This document shows positions 1 through 10,438 of a stretch of 64,000 bases of DNA, piece by piece. The stretch covers positions 329,224 through 393,223 of the forward strand of contig JAJFVK010000019.1 of NCBI GenBank assembly GCA_021371795.1, written 5' to 3'. Positions within the stretch are counted from its first letter, which is position 1. The number at the start of each line of letters is the position of its first letter. The position numbers were made by a program, and so were the translations under genes. The notes under the pieces are model-generated. The model had not been told where the DNA came from. It did not search any database and saw only the letters and a program-made list of their open reading frames with translations. The stretch comes from Planctomycetaceae bacterium (GTDB taxonomy: Bacteria; Planctomycetota; Phycisphaerae; Sedimentisphaerales; UBA12454).

Positions 1-947
1 AGTCCTGACGCCAGAAGCTGAATAAAAACATTTCGTGAAAAAATAATCATCAGCAGGCTAATCACAATAAGCAGTTGTGAAACTGCATAAAAGCCTTTTT
101 TGTAGTGCCACCAGTGGCTCCTGCCCATCAGGAAAAACACAACAACATTGAGCAGACACATCATCGAGACCGACCAGCCGTAAATCGACTCGCCGAATCC
201 CAGTTCATATTTATAAAGAATGCCAAGCTGACTTCGATATATTCCGACACAGGTGTACATTGTCAGAAGCGCAACTCTTGAGACCCAAACAAACTGCATA
301 TTGAGAGGATTGAGCTGTTCGATAATTACATCGCCTGTTTTGCTGATTCTATTTTTGCCTCTTGGCGACGGCTTTGTCAGAAAATATACCGATGCAAGTC
401 CGCCGAACATCATCACAAATGCCCCTGCAATCGGCATAAGATAATTCACTTCCATCAAATAACCGCCGACAATCGGCAGCAGCATATTCGCCATTCCCCA
501 CGTTACGTTGTACAGGCCGAACCTTTTAGTAAGCTCCGCGCCTTCGTGTCCTTTTGAAATCCAGCCCATTATCACCGGCCAGTAAAAAGCAGTGATAATT
601 CCAATCATTGACATCAGAAAGACAAGCTGTGTTACCGGCCCGACAAATAATTTGCAGCTGAACCAGACGACCGCAAAAATTCCGCTCGTCACGAATATCT
701 GCCCAATTGAACCGATTATAAGCACTTTCTTCGGCCGCAGCCGGTGAGCGATTACACCTGCCCAAATGCAGAAGAAAACGTACACAGCCATCTGTGCCAT
801 AAAACAAAGCCCAACATCAGTATCGCTGCCGTGCAGAGACTTGACAATAAAAGGCATGGCAACCCAAATAAGCTGCTGGCAGGAACTCATAAAGAATGCC
901 GCCAGGCACAGACACAGAAAATTCTTATCTTTGAACAGTTGACGCAT
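1..947 (-). CDS. MFS-type transporter, 3' end beyond the window
   Basis: An open minus-strand frame runs from ATG at 947 off the left edge without a stop, so only the N-terminal 315 or so residues are visible. It begins MRQLFKDKNFLCLCLAAFF and shows repeated hydrophobic spans separated by short basic loops, one of them AHRLRPKK, which resembles the loop between helices 2 and 3 of the major facilitator superfamily. It is therefore most likely an inner-membrane MFS permease of about 12 helices. The substrate cannot be told. It starts 5 bases after the stop of the DUF2905 gene, so it is probably the last gene of the operon that begins with the glycosyltransferase at 5449. Confidence 0.75.
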   Translation of the reverse strand, partial: MRQLFKDKNFLCLCLAAFFMSSCQQLIWVAMPFIVKSLHGSDTDVGLCFMAQMAVYVFFCIWAGVIAHRLRPKKVLIIGSIGQIFVTSGIFAVVWFSCKLFVGPVTQLVFLMSMIGIITAFYWPVIMGWISKGHEGAELTKRFGLYNVTWGMANMLLPIVGGYLMEVNYLMPIAGAFVMMFGGLASVYFLTKPSPRGKNRISKTGDVIIEQLNPLNMQFVWVSRVALLTMYTCVGIYRSQLGILYKYELGFGESIYGWSVSMMCLLNVVVFFLMGRSHWWHYKKGFYAVSQLLIVISLLMIIFSRNVFIQLLASG

Positions 948-952
948 TTATT

Positions 953-1183
953 TTATTTTCTCAAAAGGTCGATGAGCCAAAAAACAAGTGTGAGTACTAT
1001 TGATATGACAATACAAGAGGTTATTGGAAAATAAAATTTCCAGTTTTTCCCGCCCATTTCGATATCGCCCGGCAGTCGAAACATTCCCATTTTGCCCAGC
1101 ACAAAAAACGTGATGCCAGCTAAAATCAGAACCGCACCGGTAAAGATTAGTATTTTCGCGATATTTTCAGGGAAATTTCCCAT
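953..1183 (-). CDS. DUF2905 small membrane protein
   Basis: This 76-residue protein has two hydrophobic segments (about residues 8-28 and 50-72) around a polar centre containing RLPGDIEMGGKNWKFYFPI. That RLPGDI...FYFPI pattern is the hallmark of the DUF2905 family, whose members are about 70 residues long and have no assigned function. It sits 16 bases downstream of polA and 5 bases upstream of the MFS gene, on the same strand, so it is probably co-transcribed with both. Confidence 0.85.
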   Translation of the reverse strand: MGNFPENIAKILIFTGAVLILAGITFFVLGKMGMFRLPGDIEMGGKNWKFYFPITSCIVISIVLTLVFWLIDLLRK

Positions 1184-1199
1184 AACGTTTTAGCCTTTG

Positions 1200-3956
1200 T
1201 TACTCCATCCAGCTTTCGCCGATGGTTGCATCGACTTTCAGCGGCACATTAAGTTTTATCGCGCCGGTCATTTCATCGCTGAAAATTTTCGCGTACTTTT
1301 CCGCTTTGCCGCTGTCGGACTCAAAAACTAATTCGTCGTGAATTTGCAGAATCATTTTTGCTGAAAGCTCTTCCTGCTCTATTCGTTTTTGAATTGTAAT
1401 CATCGCGATTTTTATCAAGTCCGCAGCAGAACCCTGCACGAGCGTATTAATTACAAGCCGTTGGGCCTGCGAAAGCACATTGCCGTTCTTACTGTCAAGA
1501 CCTGAAATTGTTCGCCTGCGTCCGCAAATTGTTTCCGCGTAACCTGTTTTTTGGGCGGTTTCAATCGCTTCTTTCTTAAACTGCTGAATAGAGCTGTATT
1601 TTGCGAAGTACTCGTCGATGAATTTTTTCGCTTCGCCGACGTTCATTCCTGTCGTCTTGCTTAGCCCGAAAGCACCCTGTCCGTAAATCAACCCGAAATT
1701 GACCGCCTTGCACCGCGACCGCATTTCAGATGTTACATCATTGATATCGACATTATAAATCTGTGAAGCGACGAAACTGTGAATGTCCATATCGTTTGCG
1801 AACGCTTTTTTAAGCTCGGCGTCATTGCTGAAATGCGCGACCATTCTCAACTCAATCTGCGAATAGTCCAGACTGATAATCTTGTCGCCTTTGTTGCCAG
1901 GTATAAACGCGCTGCGAATCTTTTTGCCGATTTCCGTCCTGATTGGAATATTCTGCAGATTCGGGTCGGACGAACTCAACCGGCCTGTGGCGGTTATCAT
2001 CTGGTTGAAACTTGCATGTACTCTGCCGGTACGCGGATTTATGAGTGAGCCGAGTTTGTCGGTGTATGTATTTTTGAGTTTGCTTAACTGGCGATACTGA
2101 ATAATCTCCGCAATAATCGGATGTTCGCCGGAAAGCTCATCAAGCACATCTGCATCTGTACTGAAACCTGTTTTGCCCTGCTTTGGCGGATTCAGGCCAA
2201 GACCATTGAAAAGCACATCCGCAAGCTGTTTTGGCGAATCAACGTTAAACTTTCTGCCGGCAAGTTTATAAATTTCTTCGCCTGCCTGCTCCAATTGACT
2301 GTCGATTTCATAAGATAAATTTTTCAGAATCGAGGTGTCAAGTTTAACGCCATTGAGTTCTATTTTTGTAAGAACATCGACCAGCGGCATTTCAATTTCT
2401 TCGAAAAGTTTTTTTAATGTTGGCTCATCATTGAGTTTACTGTTGAGATACTGATAAAGCTGAAAAGTTATATCCGCGTCTTCACTGGAATAATCGCACG
2501 CTGTGGCGGCATCAACAATATCGAAGGTAAGCTGATTCTTGCCCTTGCCGATAAGGTCTGAAATAGGCACAGGCTGATAATGCAAAAAGTCCATCGCCAT
2601 ATTATCCATCGAATGGCTTCTTCGCTCGGCGTCGAGAATATATGACGCCAACATTGTATCGAACGCAAGCCCTTTCAACGACATATTGGAATTGTGCAGC
2701 ACAATCATATCGTATTTAGCGTTTTGACAGACTTTTTTGATTTTTTCGTCCGCCAATATCGGCGCGAGTTTTTTCTGCACAACCGACAGGCCAAGCTGCT
2801 TTGACATCATCGGCCCTTTTACCGCGATATAGTAACCGCTGTGAGGCTGCCACGAAAAACTCATTCCGACAAGTTCCGCCCTGTGCGCAGAGACAGATGT
2901 GGTTTCGGTATCAACGGCAAAAATCTTTTGCATTTTCAGTTCATCGGCAAATTCGTCGAGCTTTTCAGGTGTATCTATTAAATGATAATTGTGCTTGACC
3001 GTTTTTATTGTGTTATATTCGCCGGATGATGATGGTGCCGGCGTTTCTTCCTGTGAATCAAAAAGTGAACCTGCTGCCTGTGCGGGTCTTTCAGCGGGCT
3101 TTAAATTCAACTGCGTTATAAGTCTGTTAAACCCAAGTTCCATGAAAATTGCCGACAGTTTCGCTTCGTCAAATTTTCCCACCGTGAATTTTTCTTTGTC
3201 GATTTCAATCGGCATCCGGCAATTGATTGTTACAAGCTGTTTACTCAAAAACGCCAGTTCTTTAGAGTTTCGCAGATTATCGCCTCGCTTGCTTTTGATT
3301 TCGTCGGCGTGTTCGTATAATTTTTCGAGCGAACCGTATTTAATTATCCAGTCGATTGCCGTTTTAGGGCCGACATCCGGCACTCCCGGCACGTTATCCG
3401 CTTTATCGCCCTGCAAGGCCAGCACATCGATAAACTGTTCAGGCTCAAGTCCTGTTTCTTTTTTGAATGCCGCCGCATCTGTAACCGCATCGCTTCTTGC
3501 GTCATAAAGCCGAACGCCCTTATTGGCCAGCAGTTGGTTCATATCCTTGTCTTTAGAACAGATGTAAACATCCATTCCCTGCTCGGCGCCTTTTGCGGCA
3601 AGCGTACCTATTATATCGTCGGCCTCGAAAGTGCTCTGCCGGACAATCGGAATATTCATCGCCTCGAGAATCTGCTCTATGCGTTTAATCTGCATCGGCA
3701 TATCTTCAGGCATTGGCTGCCTGTGCGCTTTGTATGCCTTGTAAATCTCCGCACGGAAACTCGGCTCCTTTGAGTCCATCGCGACAACGAGCATATCAGG
3801 CTTTTTGTTCTCAAGCAGTTTGAGCAGAATAGTCGTGAAAATATAGACGGCCTTCGTCGGCTCGCCTTTTGGGCTGGTTAGCCTTTGATTCAACGGCGCG
3901 TAATATGCCGCATAAATATGTGAATGTCCGTCGATTATGTAAAGGTTTTTAGCCAT
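1200..3956 (-). CDS. polA: DNA polymerase I
   Basis: At 918 residues this is full length for a three-domain DNA polymerase I, which fills gaps and removes RNA primers during replication and repair. The N-terminal 290 residues form a 5'-3' exonuclease (YIIDGHSHIYAAYYA, then a GDKADNVPGVPDVGPKTA helix-hairpin-helix region). A proofreading 3'-5' exonuclease follows and looks active: DTETT, NAKYD and YSSEDAD carry the metal-binding acids. The polymerase domain has motif A (LDYSQIELR), motif B (KAVNFGLIYGQGAFGLS) and motif C (IHDELVFE). The start is 2 bases after the glycosyltransferase stop, which suggests translational coupling. Confidence 0.97.
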   Translation of the reverse strand: MAKNLYIIDGHSHIYAAYYAPLNQRLTSPKGEPTKAVYIFTTILLKLLENKKPDMLVVAMDSKEPSFRAEIYKAYKAHRQPMPEDMPMQIKRIEQILEAMNIPIVRQSTFEADDIIGTLAAKGAEQGMDVYICSKDKDMNQLLANKGVRLYDARSDAVTDAAAFKKETGLEPEQFIDVLALQGDKADNVPGVPDVGPKTAIDWIIKYGSLEKLYEHADEIKSKRGDNLRNSKELAFLSKQLVTINCRMPIEIDKEKFTVGKFDEAKLSAIFMELGFNRLITQLNLKPAERPAQAAGSLFDSQEETPAPSSSGEYNTIKTVKHNYHLIDTPEKLDEFADELKMQKIFAVDTETTSVSAHRAELVGMSFSWQPHSGYYIAVKGPMMSKQLGLSVVQKKLAPILADEKIKKVCQNAKYDMIVLHNSNMSLKGLAFDTMLASYILDAERRSHSMDNMAMDFLHYQPVPISDLIGKGKNQLTFDIVDAATACDYSSEDADITFQLYQYLNSKLNDEPTLKKLFEEIEMPLVDVLTKIELNGVKLDTSILKNLSYEIDSQLEQAGEEIYKLAGRKFNVDSPKQLADVLFNGLGLNPPKQGKTGFSTDADVLDELSGEHPIIAEIIQYRQLSKLKNTYTDKLGSLINPRTGRVHASFNQMITATGRLSSSDPNLQNIPIRTEIGKKIRSAFIPGNKGDKIISLDYSQIELRMVAHFSNDAELKKAFANDMDIHSFVASQIYNVDINDVTSEMRSRCKAVNFGLIYGQGAFGLSKTTGMNVGEAKKFIDEYFAKYSSIQQFKKEAIETAQKTGYAETICGRRRTISGLDSKNGNVLSQAQRLVINTLVQGSAADLIKIAMITIQKRIEQEELSAKMILQIHDELVFESDSGKAEKYAKIFSDEMTGAIKLNVPLKVDATIGESWME

Positions 3957-3958
3957 TT

Positions 3959-5449
3959 TTAGTTCATTCTTTCGTATATTACCACTCTGTCCTCATACTT
4001 TTGCGTCGCGAAGTAGTGCTGACCTGGATATTCTCTGTTTTCGTTCATGGTATCAGGATAATCTATAACAACTCTTCGGTAATTTACAAAATTAATATTT
4101 TGAATTAAATACCGTTTGACTTCTATGTCCTTGCTGCAATTGGAGTATTTTCGCAGTATAACCCATTTGGCGTTTTTCGCCGGCTCAAGATTTTCTCCTG
4201 TAAGTCCGCCGACAACACGCATTTTCGTGTAGAATTTCACAGGCATATCACCATAATCAATCGCGACAGTATCGTTCGGCTCGCCGTGTTCGTTCAGATA
4301 TTTGCAAATTCCTTCCATAGGCCCGTCAAAATCGTGCGTTATTTCATAAATATAATATCTGAATTGACCGGTCGCGATTACCGCAATAATCGCCGCTGCC
4401 GCCAAAAGACTGTGCACACCTGCGGCCATATCGATTATCAAAGCCATTAGAATTATAAGTATCGGAATCGACGGCGCCATATATCGGAAAAACGGGAAAG
4501 GACTGACGATTAAAATCGTGAGCATATTGAAAATTATAAAGAAAATCGGCAGCGATATTTTTTCAAGCATTGCGTGCTTATCGGCGAAGAAAGCCCCTGT
4601 TTTGATTCTCTTGAAAATCAGCAAACCGGCCGCAAGCAGCAATAGCCACGGCGGGAACACATAATGCACAATATCTGAAATCATCAATACGATTGACAGA
4701 TAAAAAGGCATCACGTTTGTTCCATACGCGACAGCGAAATTTATCCCCGTCAGCCAGATAATCCACGGGCCATTGATGATTAAAACGGCTGCGATGACAA
4801 TCAGCAAATCTTTTAGTCTGTTTCGACGAAAAATCATTGTGTGCAGAAGTGTCGTGCCGAATATGATGCCGATATTGATATGCTGACTGTGAAACAGCAG
4901 CGTTGCAGACAGAACAAGCATTAGGCGGGAATATTTTTTTTGCTCCAGAAACATCGCATAAGCATACAGTGAAAGCATTGAAAAAAATATCACCAGACTG
5001 TAATACCTGCATTGCCTGCACAGAATTAAAAATGCAACGCAAAACGTCAGCATCGTCGCACTAAGTAAGGCCTTTCGCTCTGAGCCCCACCACTTAAGCA
5101 CAAAAAGATAAGTCAAATAAACCGATGCGATGCCGAACAACGCAAACGGCAGCCTGCTGGTAATCGTGGAAACACCGAAGACCGCGTAACATCCCGCGAC
5201 TGTATAATAAGGCAGCCACATAAGCCTGTGCCAGATATAATTTTTGCCGTAGTCGCTGCCGAGTTCCTGCGAAAAGAAATTTTTGCCATCGTAGCCGCGA
5301 GGCACACCTTCGGTGAGAATTGTCTTGCTGACAAGCGCAGTCTCTGCTTCATCCTGCCATAGGTACTGATTGCCAAGATTGGCAATGAGAAAAAAAGCTC
5401 CACACATTATGGCAAGCAAAATTATATTGGCCGAAAAACGATTAATCAT
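3959..5449 (-). CDS. GT39/ArnT-like membrane glycosyltransferase
   Basis: This 496-residue protein has about 11-12 predicted membrane helices. Near the N-terminus, in the first periplasmic loop, it has YLWQDEAETALVSKTIL; an Asp-Glu pair in that place is the catalytic signature of the GT-C fold enzymes related to protein mannosyltransferases and ArnT, which take sugars from polyprenyl-phosphate donors. A soluble C-terminal part of about 120 residues follows. Acceptor and sugar are unknown. It appears to be the first gene of an operon with polA, DUF2905 and the MFS gene, a combination that suggests shared transcription more than shared function. Confidence 0.8.
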   Translation of the reverse strand: MINRFSANIILLAIMCGAFFLIANLGNQYLWQDEAETALVSKTILTEGVPRGYDGKNFFSQELGSDYGKNYIWHRLMWLPYYTVAGCYAVFGVSTITSRLPFALFGIASVYLTYLFVLKWWGSERKALLSATMLTFCVAFLILCRQCRYYSLVIFFSMLSLYAYAMFLEQKKYSRLMLVLSATLLFHSQHINIGIIFGTTLLHTMIFRRNRLKDLLIVIAAVLIINGPWIIWLTGINFAVAYGTNVMPFYLSIVLMISDIVHYVFPPWLLLLAAGLLIFKRIKTGAFFADKHAMLEKISLPIFFIIFNMLTILIVSPFPFFRYMAPSIPILIILMALIIDMAAGVHSLLAAAAIIAVIATGQFRYYIYEITHDFDGPMEGICKYLNEHGEPNDTVAIDYGDMPVKFYTKMRVVGGLTGENLEPAKNAKWVILRKYSNCSKDIEVKRYLIQNINFVNYRRVVIDYPDTMNENREYPGQHYFATQKYEDRVVIYERMN

Positions 5450-5560
5450 TATATATTATCCTGAAAAAAATCTTGCCTTATTATACTTAGTCAGGCAATT
5501 AAAGCAATTTGTTATCTTTTATTTGCTTGCGAAAATTAAATCTTCAATTATTATACAATT

Positions 5561-7048
5561 ATGGATTTGATTTGTGCTAAAACAGAGCAAACAGACGTAA
5601 ATTCCCGGCGAATCGTAATAGCTTTATGCGTAATCGGCGGATTGCGAATTTTATTTTTCTGCTTAATATTTCCTTTTTTCAATGCAATTGATGAAAAAGA
5701 ACATTTCGATTTAATTTACAAATATTCAAGAGGATCTTTACCTGGCCATTATAAAAACTTCAGCAGCAAGACAATTCAGGATGCGGTTATTTACGGCAGT
5801 CCGGAATACTTATCTACGGATACGAACAGTTGTCGGCCTTTGTGGCGTCAAGAGGATTTTGTTAATTCTGATATATATGTTAAATTAATTGAAAAATATA
5901 AGAAAAAAATTAATTACGAAATTTCTTCACCTCCTGTTTATTATTTTTTAGCGGGAATGTGGTACAGGGCCGGTGAGATTCTCGGCATTTCTGACGCTAT
6001 GCTTGTTTTCTGGACAAGGCTGATAAATGTACCGGTTTTTATGGCTTTGATTTGGTTTTCCTGGCGATTGGCACAAATATGCTTTTCCAATGTGCACCAG
6101 CAATTAGCCGTGCCGCTTTTACTTGCCTTCTTTCCGCAGGATGTTTTTTATACGCTTAGTTCCGATACATTGCCGCCGTTATTATTTGTTATTTTCTTTC
6201 TTATGGCGATCAGGATATATTTTGAAAATATGTCCCTGAAGTATCATTTTTTTGCAGGATTACTTGCCGCGGCATTGTTTTTGACCAGAATGCCAAATGC
6301 GGCGTTATTAATGCTCGTTTTGGTAATTATCATATTAAAAATAAAAAAGGAACGTACAAGTTTATGCTTTTTCCGCATTGGTATTCTTCTTTCCGCATTC
6401 CTGGTACCTGTTTCAATATGGATGATTCGCAATTATTTTGTCTTCGGAGATTTGGCTGGTATACGGTATAAGGCGAAATATTGGGGCTGGACACCAAAAC
6501 CTTTCAACCAATTATGGAATCACCCTTTTTTTCTTGACGATGGTATAAGCCAATTTTTCACGTCATTAATTGAAACATTCTGGCGAGGCGAATTAGCCTG
6601 GCACTGGAATTGTATATCTTCGAACATCGCAGACCAATTCTATATAAAATCATCAATCATATTTACTGCCATTTTTCTCTTTATATATATTTATAATTAC
6701 AAGAAAAATACTGCAACTTATCATATTGTTATGGGGTTAAGTTTTCTTGTGATTGCAGCAGCGATATTTCTACAGGCTTTTGCTTCGATATTATATGATT
6801 ACCATAATTGCCTGTCGCCATCCAGAGATAGACCTTATTTTGTCGCCGGAAGAGTTATCTCTTCTGTATTGGTGCCATTCTTGCTGATTTACATAGATGG
6901 AATCTGGAAGTTATTCGGCAAGTTGGGCTCTAAAGCAGTAATGCTAATGATTGCTCTAATGGTTATCACGATAACCATATCAGAGTTTTGGCTCACGAGA
7001 CATGTTTTCACAAGTCCGTATAATTGGTTTGCACTTTTCAGAACTTAA
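5561..7048 (+). CDS. Polytopic membrane protein, GT-C glycosyltransferase-like
   Basis: The 495-residue product has about 10-12 hydrophobic segments. An early loop contains FFNAIDEKEHFDLIYKYSRG; this acidic D-E-x-x-H pattern at the end of the first helix resembles the large-loop acids of DUF2142 and related GT-C glycosyltransferases. I do not recognise the exact family. It is divergently transcribed from the GT39-like gene across a 110-base AT-rich spacer, and its stop overlaps the stop of the TPR glycosyltransferase by 4 bases tail to tail. With three such membrane enzymes in a row, a role in cell-surface glycan or protein glycosylation is a reasonable inference. Confidence 0.65.
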   Translation: MDLICAKTEQTDVNSRRIVIALCVIGGLRILFFCLIFPFFNAIDEKEHFDLIYKYSRGSLPGHYKNFSSKTIQDAVIYGSPEYLSTDTNSCRPLWRQEDFVNSDIYVKLIEKYKKKINYEISSPPVYYFLAGMWYRAGEILGISDAMLVFWTRLINVPVFMALIWFSWRLAQICFSNVHQQLAVPLLLAFFPQDVFYTLSSDTLPPLLFVIFFLMAIRIYFENMSLKYHFFAGLLAAALFLTRMPNAALLMLVLVIIILKIKKERTSLCFFRIGILLSAFLVPVSIWMIRNYFVFGDLAGIRYKAKYWGWTPKPFNQLWNHPFFLDDGISQFFTSLIETFWRGELAWHWNCISSNIADQFYIKSSIIFTAIFLFIYIYNYKKNTATYHIVMGLSFLVIAAAIFLQAFASILYDYHNCLSPSRDRPYFVAGRVISSVLVPFLLIYIDGIWKLFGKLGSKAVMLMIALMVITITISEFWLTRHVFTSPYNWFALFRT

Positions 7049-8724
7049 TTTGCGTTTGCGTCTTTTGTTTCTGAAGATTTGCGCATTAACTCTTCGATTC
7101 TTTTGAGCCCGTCTTTTGCCGCCTGCAAATCCGGTACGAGCCACAGGGCTTCTTTATATCGCCGCTGCGATTCAGCGTATCTGCCTTCGTTAGTCAGAGC
7201 AATGGCCATATTGATGTTCGCGTTTATATACATATTCCGAAGCATCGGATAATCGAATCTCGACACATTTACATTTCGTTCATCGTTTACATCATCCGGC
7301 AGAGGCGGCAGCAGCTTTTCATACATTTTAATCGCCAGTTTCCAGTCGCCTTTGTAAAGGCTTATCTTGGCCAACTCGTAATACATCGACGCGTTATCCG
7401 GCGAAATCTCCAGCGATTTTTTCAACATATCTTCGGCTACATCATACTCACCCTGCTTTCCCATCGCCACGCCGAGAAATCCATACGCCCACCAGTTTTT
7501 GTCCACCACATCTATCGCGTGCGAATATAGCGTATAATTATTCTGCCAAAACATATTTTGGATATAAGTTTTAATGCCGAGCGAAAAAAGCAGCAGCCCT
7601 GCGAATACTCCGTAAAATAGTTTTCGCGAGTTTATTTTTGCAGGCACATCGCAGACCAACCACGTAATTGCGATAAACAAACCGATGTAAGGAATATAAG
7701 TGTATCGGTCAGCGTGCGACTGCATACCAACCTGAAACAAACCGATAACAGGAACAAGCGTCCCCATAAACCACAGCCAACCGATTGCAAGATATGGTTT
7801 GCTGCGAATTTTCTGCAGAGCAAAAATCGTTACAACCGCCAGAATCAATATCGCAGTAACCGTATGAGCCGGCGAGATAGTCCCTTTTGGGTGCGGATAA
7901 AATATCGCCAGATTAAACGGCCAAAACATTTTTTCTATATATATTACATAAGAAGCGATGGCGTTTTCCAGCCGCCAGGTAAAAGGATAACGCATCATAT
8001 CCTTTACTATACCCATCTGACGCTGAACCAAAAATGTAACAATACTCAAAATTCCCGAAAGTGCGAAAAATGGAATCTTTTCCGCAATAAGCAGTTTTAA
8101 CTTTACATTCTTTAATCTTTGCAGCGGCCAATAATCCAGCAGCAGCAAAACGCACGGCAGTGTTACAAGCATCGGTTTTGAAAGCAATCCAAGCGTAAAT
8201 GTAATGAGCGTTAAAACATAATATCTTTTAGATTTGTTCTGTACATAATGCCAATAAGCCAGCATTGTCAGTAACCAGAAGAAAGCACTCAAAACATCTT
8301 TTCTTTCGCTTGCCCAGGCAACTGATTCGACGTGCATCGGATGCAGCGCAAAAAGTGCCGCGACAAATGCGCTCGCCCATATTCGTTTTGTCATACTGCT
8401 CAAGACAAAGAATAGCAGAGCAGTGTTGGCCAGATGGAAAACAAGATTAGTTAAATGATGTCCGCCCGGATGCAGCTTATAAAGTTGGCAATCCAGCATG
8501 TGTGAAATAGAAGTCAGCGGATGGTAATTATTGGAGTGAATATTCGTAAACGCCCACACGATGTTGTTTATATTCAGGCCTGAAGTTATATGCGGATTGT
8601 CATAGATATACGAATCGTCGTCGAAACTGACAAAACTGTTATGAAGTATCGGTTCGTAAACGGCAAATGTGATAATCGCCAGTACGATGTAAATTAAATA
8701 GATGCGGTATTTTGTTTCCATCAT
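7045..8724 (-). CDS. TMTC-like membrane O-glycosyltransferase with TPR repeats
   Basis: The 559-residue protein has an N-terminal GT-C membrane domain (about residues 1-390) and a C-terminal tetratricopeptide region (about 395-550). The motif SFDDDSYIYDNPHI and the later HPMHVESVAWASERKD are characteristic of bacterial relatives of the eukaryotic TMTC O-mannosyltransferases, which are common in Planctomycetota. The TPR part, with repeats such as AEDMLKKSLEISPDNASMYYELAKISLYKGDW across two spans, probably binds the acceptor protein outside the inner membrane. Two consecutive ATG codons begin the frame; no strong Shine-Dalgarno site is visible. Acceptor and sugar are unknown. Confidence 0.8.
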   Translation of the reverse strand: MMETKYRIYLIYIVLAIITFAVYEPILHNSFVSFDDDSYIYDNPHITSGLNINNIVWAFTNIHSNNYHPLTSISHMLDCQLYKLHPGGHHLTNLVFHLANTALLFFVLSSMTKRIWASAFVAALFALHPMHVESVAWASERKDVLSAFFWLLTMLAYWHYVQNKSKRYYVLTLITFTLGLLSKPMLVTLPCVLLLLDYWPLQRLKNVKLKLLIAEKIPFFALSGILSIVTFLVQRQMGIVKDMMRYPFTWRLENAIASYVIYIEKMFWPFNLAIFYPHPKGTISPAHTVTAILILAVVTIFALQKIRSKPYLAIGWLWFMGTLVPVIGLFQVGMQSHADRYTYIPYIGLFIAITWLVCDVPAKINSRKLFYGVFAGLLLFSLGIKTYIQNMFWQNNYTLYSHAIDVVDKNWWAYGFLGVAMGKQGEYDVAEDMLKKSLEISPDNASMYYELAKISLYKGDWKLAIKMYEKLLPPLPDDVNDERNVNVSRFDYPMLRNMYINANINMAIALTNEGRYAESQRRYKEALWLVPDLQAAKDGLKRIEELMRKSSETKDANAN

Positions 8725-8797
8725 AATTTAAAATCTATCCCGTAAGGGACACCTTAATTTTGCATTTTAAATTTTGACTTTTAATTTTCATTAAAGA

Positions 8798-8850
8798 AAA
8801 GCCCCTTTGACACCGCTCTTACGCAAGTTATCAAGGGGCTTTGTTTTTTT
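8798..8850. terminator. Bidirectional intrinsic terminator downstream of rho
   Basis: A 10-base-pair stem AAAGCCCCTT / AAGGGGCTTT (8798-8807 with 8833-8842) is followed on the plus strand by a run of T. On the minus strand it is followed by a weaker T-rich stretch. It lies 14 bases past the rho stop codon, so it most likely ends the rho transcript. Confidence 0.75.
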
Positions 8851-8863
8851 TGACTAATCGGTA

Positions 8864-10438
8864 CTAATCGAGTTTCATTGACATCAGGAACTCGGCATTC
8901 GTCTTGCATTTGGCCAGTCTGCTCTTTAGCAGTTCGACCGCTTCGACAGGATTAAGTTCGCTCAATACGCGTCTCAATCTGTAAATCAGCTCAAGTTCTT
9001 TCTGGTCGAGCAGCAGTTCTTCGCGTCTCGTACCGCTCTTACTGATATCGATTGCAGGCCATACGCGTCGTTCGACAAGTCTTCTGTCTAAATGCAATTC
9101 CATATTGCCTGTCGCTTTGAACTCTTCGAAAATAACTTCGTCCATTTTCGAACCTGTGTCGACAAGAGCCGTTGCAAAAATCGAAAGTGAACCGCCTTCT
9201 TCAATATTTCTTGCAGCACCGAAGAACTTTTTCGGCATTTGCATCGCGTTGGCGTCAACACCACCAGTCAGAATCTTGCCTGAATGCGGCACTTCAGTAT
9301 TATATGCTCTTGCAAGCCTTGTAATCGAGTCAAGCAGAATCACAACATCCTGGCCGTATTCGACCATACGTTTGGCCTTTTCGATAACCATTTCCGCAAC
9401 TTGGCAGTGTCTTGATGCAGGCTCATCGAATGTCGAACTAATAACTTCAACATCGCGAGCGACTTTGCGTTCCATTTCCGTTACTTCTTCAGGACGCTCA
9501 TCAATAAGCAGAACGATTAATTTTACTTCAGGATTATTTGTGCTGATGGAGTTTGCGATTTTCTGCATCAACACGGTTTTACCAGTACGCGGCGGAGCTA
9601 CGATAAGACCACGCTGGCCCTTACCGACCGGCGTTACCATATCGATAATACGCATATTCAGTTCGTCACTGCGAGTTTCAAGGTAAAAACGCTTCTCTGG
9701 ATGCAGCGGCGTCAAATCGCTGAAGTTCACCTTCTCAACGAGCTTGTCCGGCTCTTCAAAGTTAATCGCTTCAACGCGAAGAAGCGCGAAATATTTTTCC
9801 GAATCCTTTGGCGGACGAATCTGGCCGCTTACAACAGCGCCTGTTCGCAAGCCGAAACGTTTAATCTGTGACGGCGATACATAAATATCGTCAGGACTTG
9901 AAAGATAATTGTACTCTGTATTACGGAGGAAGCCATAGCCATCGGGCAGAACTTCGAGAACGCCTTCGCCGTACATCAAACCGTTCGACTGGATTCTCTC
10001 TTTCAGGATTTTGAAAATCAACTCCTGCTTCTTCATTCCTGTATATTCATTAACGCCTTCACGTTTGCAAACTTCATGAAGTTCAGATACTGTCATTTTC
10101 TGCAGGTCTGTTATGTGAAGATTGCCGCGTTTGATGCGTTCGTATTTTGCATGGGTAGATTCGTAATCACTCTTCTCCTGGTCGCTCTGGCTCTGATTGC
10201 TTTGACCGTTTGCGACGGCCGGAGTCTGTGGTTGCGTTGTCTGTGGCTGAGAAGGAGCAGGAGCTTGCGGCTGTGTCTGCTGCGCCGCCTGCGGCTGAAC
10301 CGAGGGTTCTTCCTGCGGCACCGGAGGTGCGTCAACTGTCTGCTTTGCAGATTCTACCGGTTGAGACTCTGCATCGTTCCTCTTCGTATATTTACGTCTG
10401 CGTGGATTTCTGTCATCTGGTTTTTCCGATTTGGCCAT
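8864..10438 (-). CDS. rho: Transcription termination factor Rho
   Basis: Rho is the hexameric RNA helicase that ends transcription. This 524-residue copy has a long N-terminal extension (about residues 1-105) that is basic and then rich in Gln, Pro and Ala, so it is probably disordered; about 420 residues is usual. A Rho N-domain ([18 protein letters not shown]), the RNA-binding cold-shock-like domain ([21 protein letters not shown], about 168-188) and the ATPase follow, with Walker A APPRTGKT at 281-288 and the Walker B strand [19 protein letters not shown] is preceded by AAGGAG. Extended Rho proteins occur in several phyla, where the extra segment can bind RNA or aid phase separation; whether this one does is unknown. 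Confidence 0.97.
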   Translation of the reverse strand: MAKSEKPDDRNPRRRKYTKRNDAESQPVESAKQTVDAPPVPQEEPSVQPQAAQQTQPQAPAPSQPQTTQPQTPAVANGQSNQSQSDQEKSDYESTHAKYERIKRGNLHITDLQKMTVSELHEVCKREGVNEYTGMKKQELIFKILKERIQSNGLMYGEGVLEVLPDGYGFLRNTEYNYLSSPDDIYVSPSQIKRFGLRTGAVVSGQIRPPKDSEKYFALLRVEAINFEEPDKLVEKVNFSDLTPLHPEKRFYLETRSDELNMRIIDMVTPVGKGQRGLIVAPPRTGKTVLMQKIANSISTNNPEVKLIVLLIDERPEEVTEMERKVARDVEVISSTFDEPASRHCQVAEMVIEKAKRMVEYGQDVVILLDSITRLARAYNTEVPHSGKILTGGVDANAMQMPKKFFGAARNIEEGGSLSIFATALVDTGSKMDEVIFEEFKATGNMELHLDRRLVERRVWPAIDISKSGTRREELLLDQKELELIYRLRRVLSELNPVEAVELLKSRLAKCKTNAEFLMSMKLD

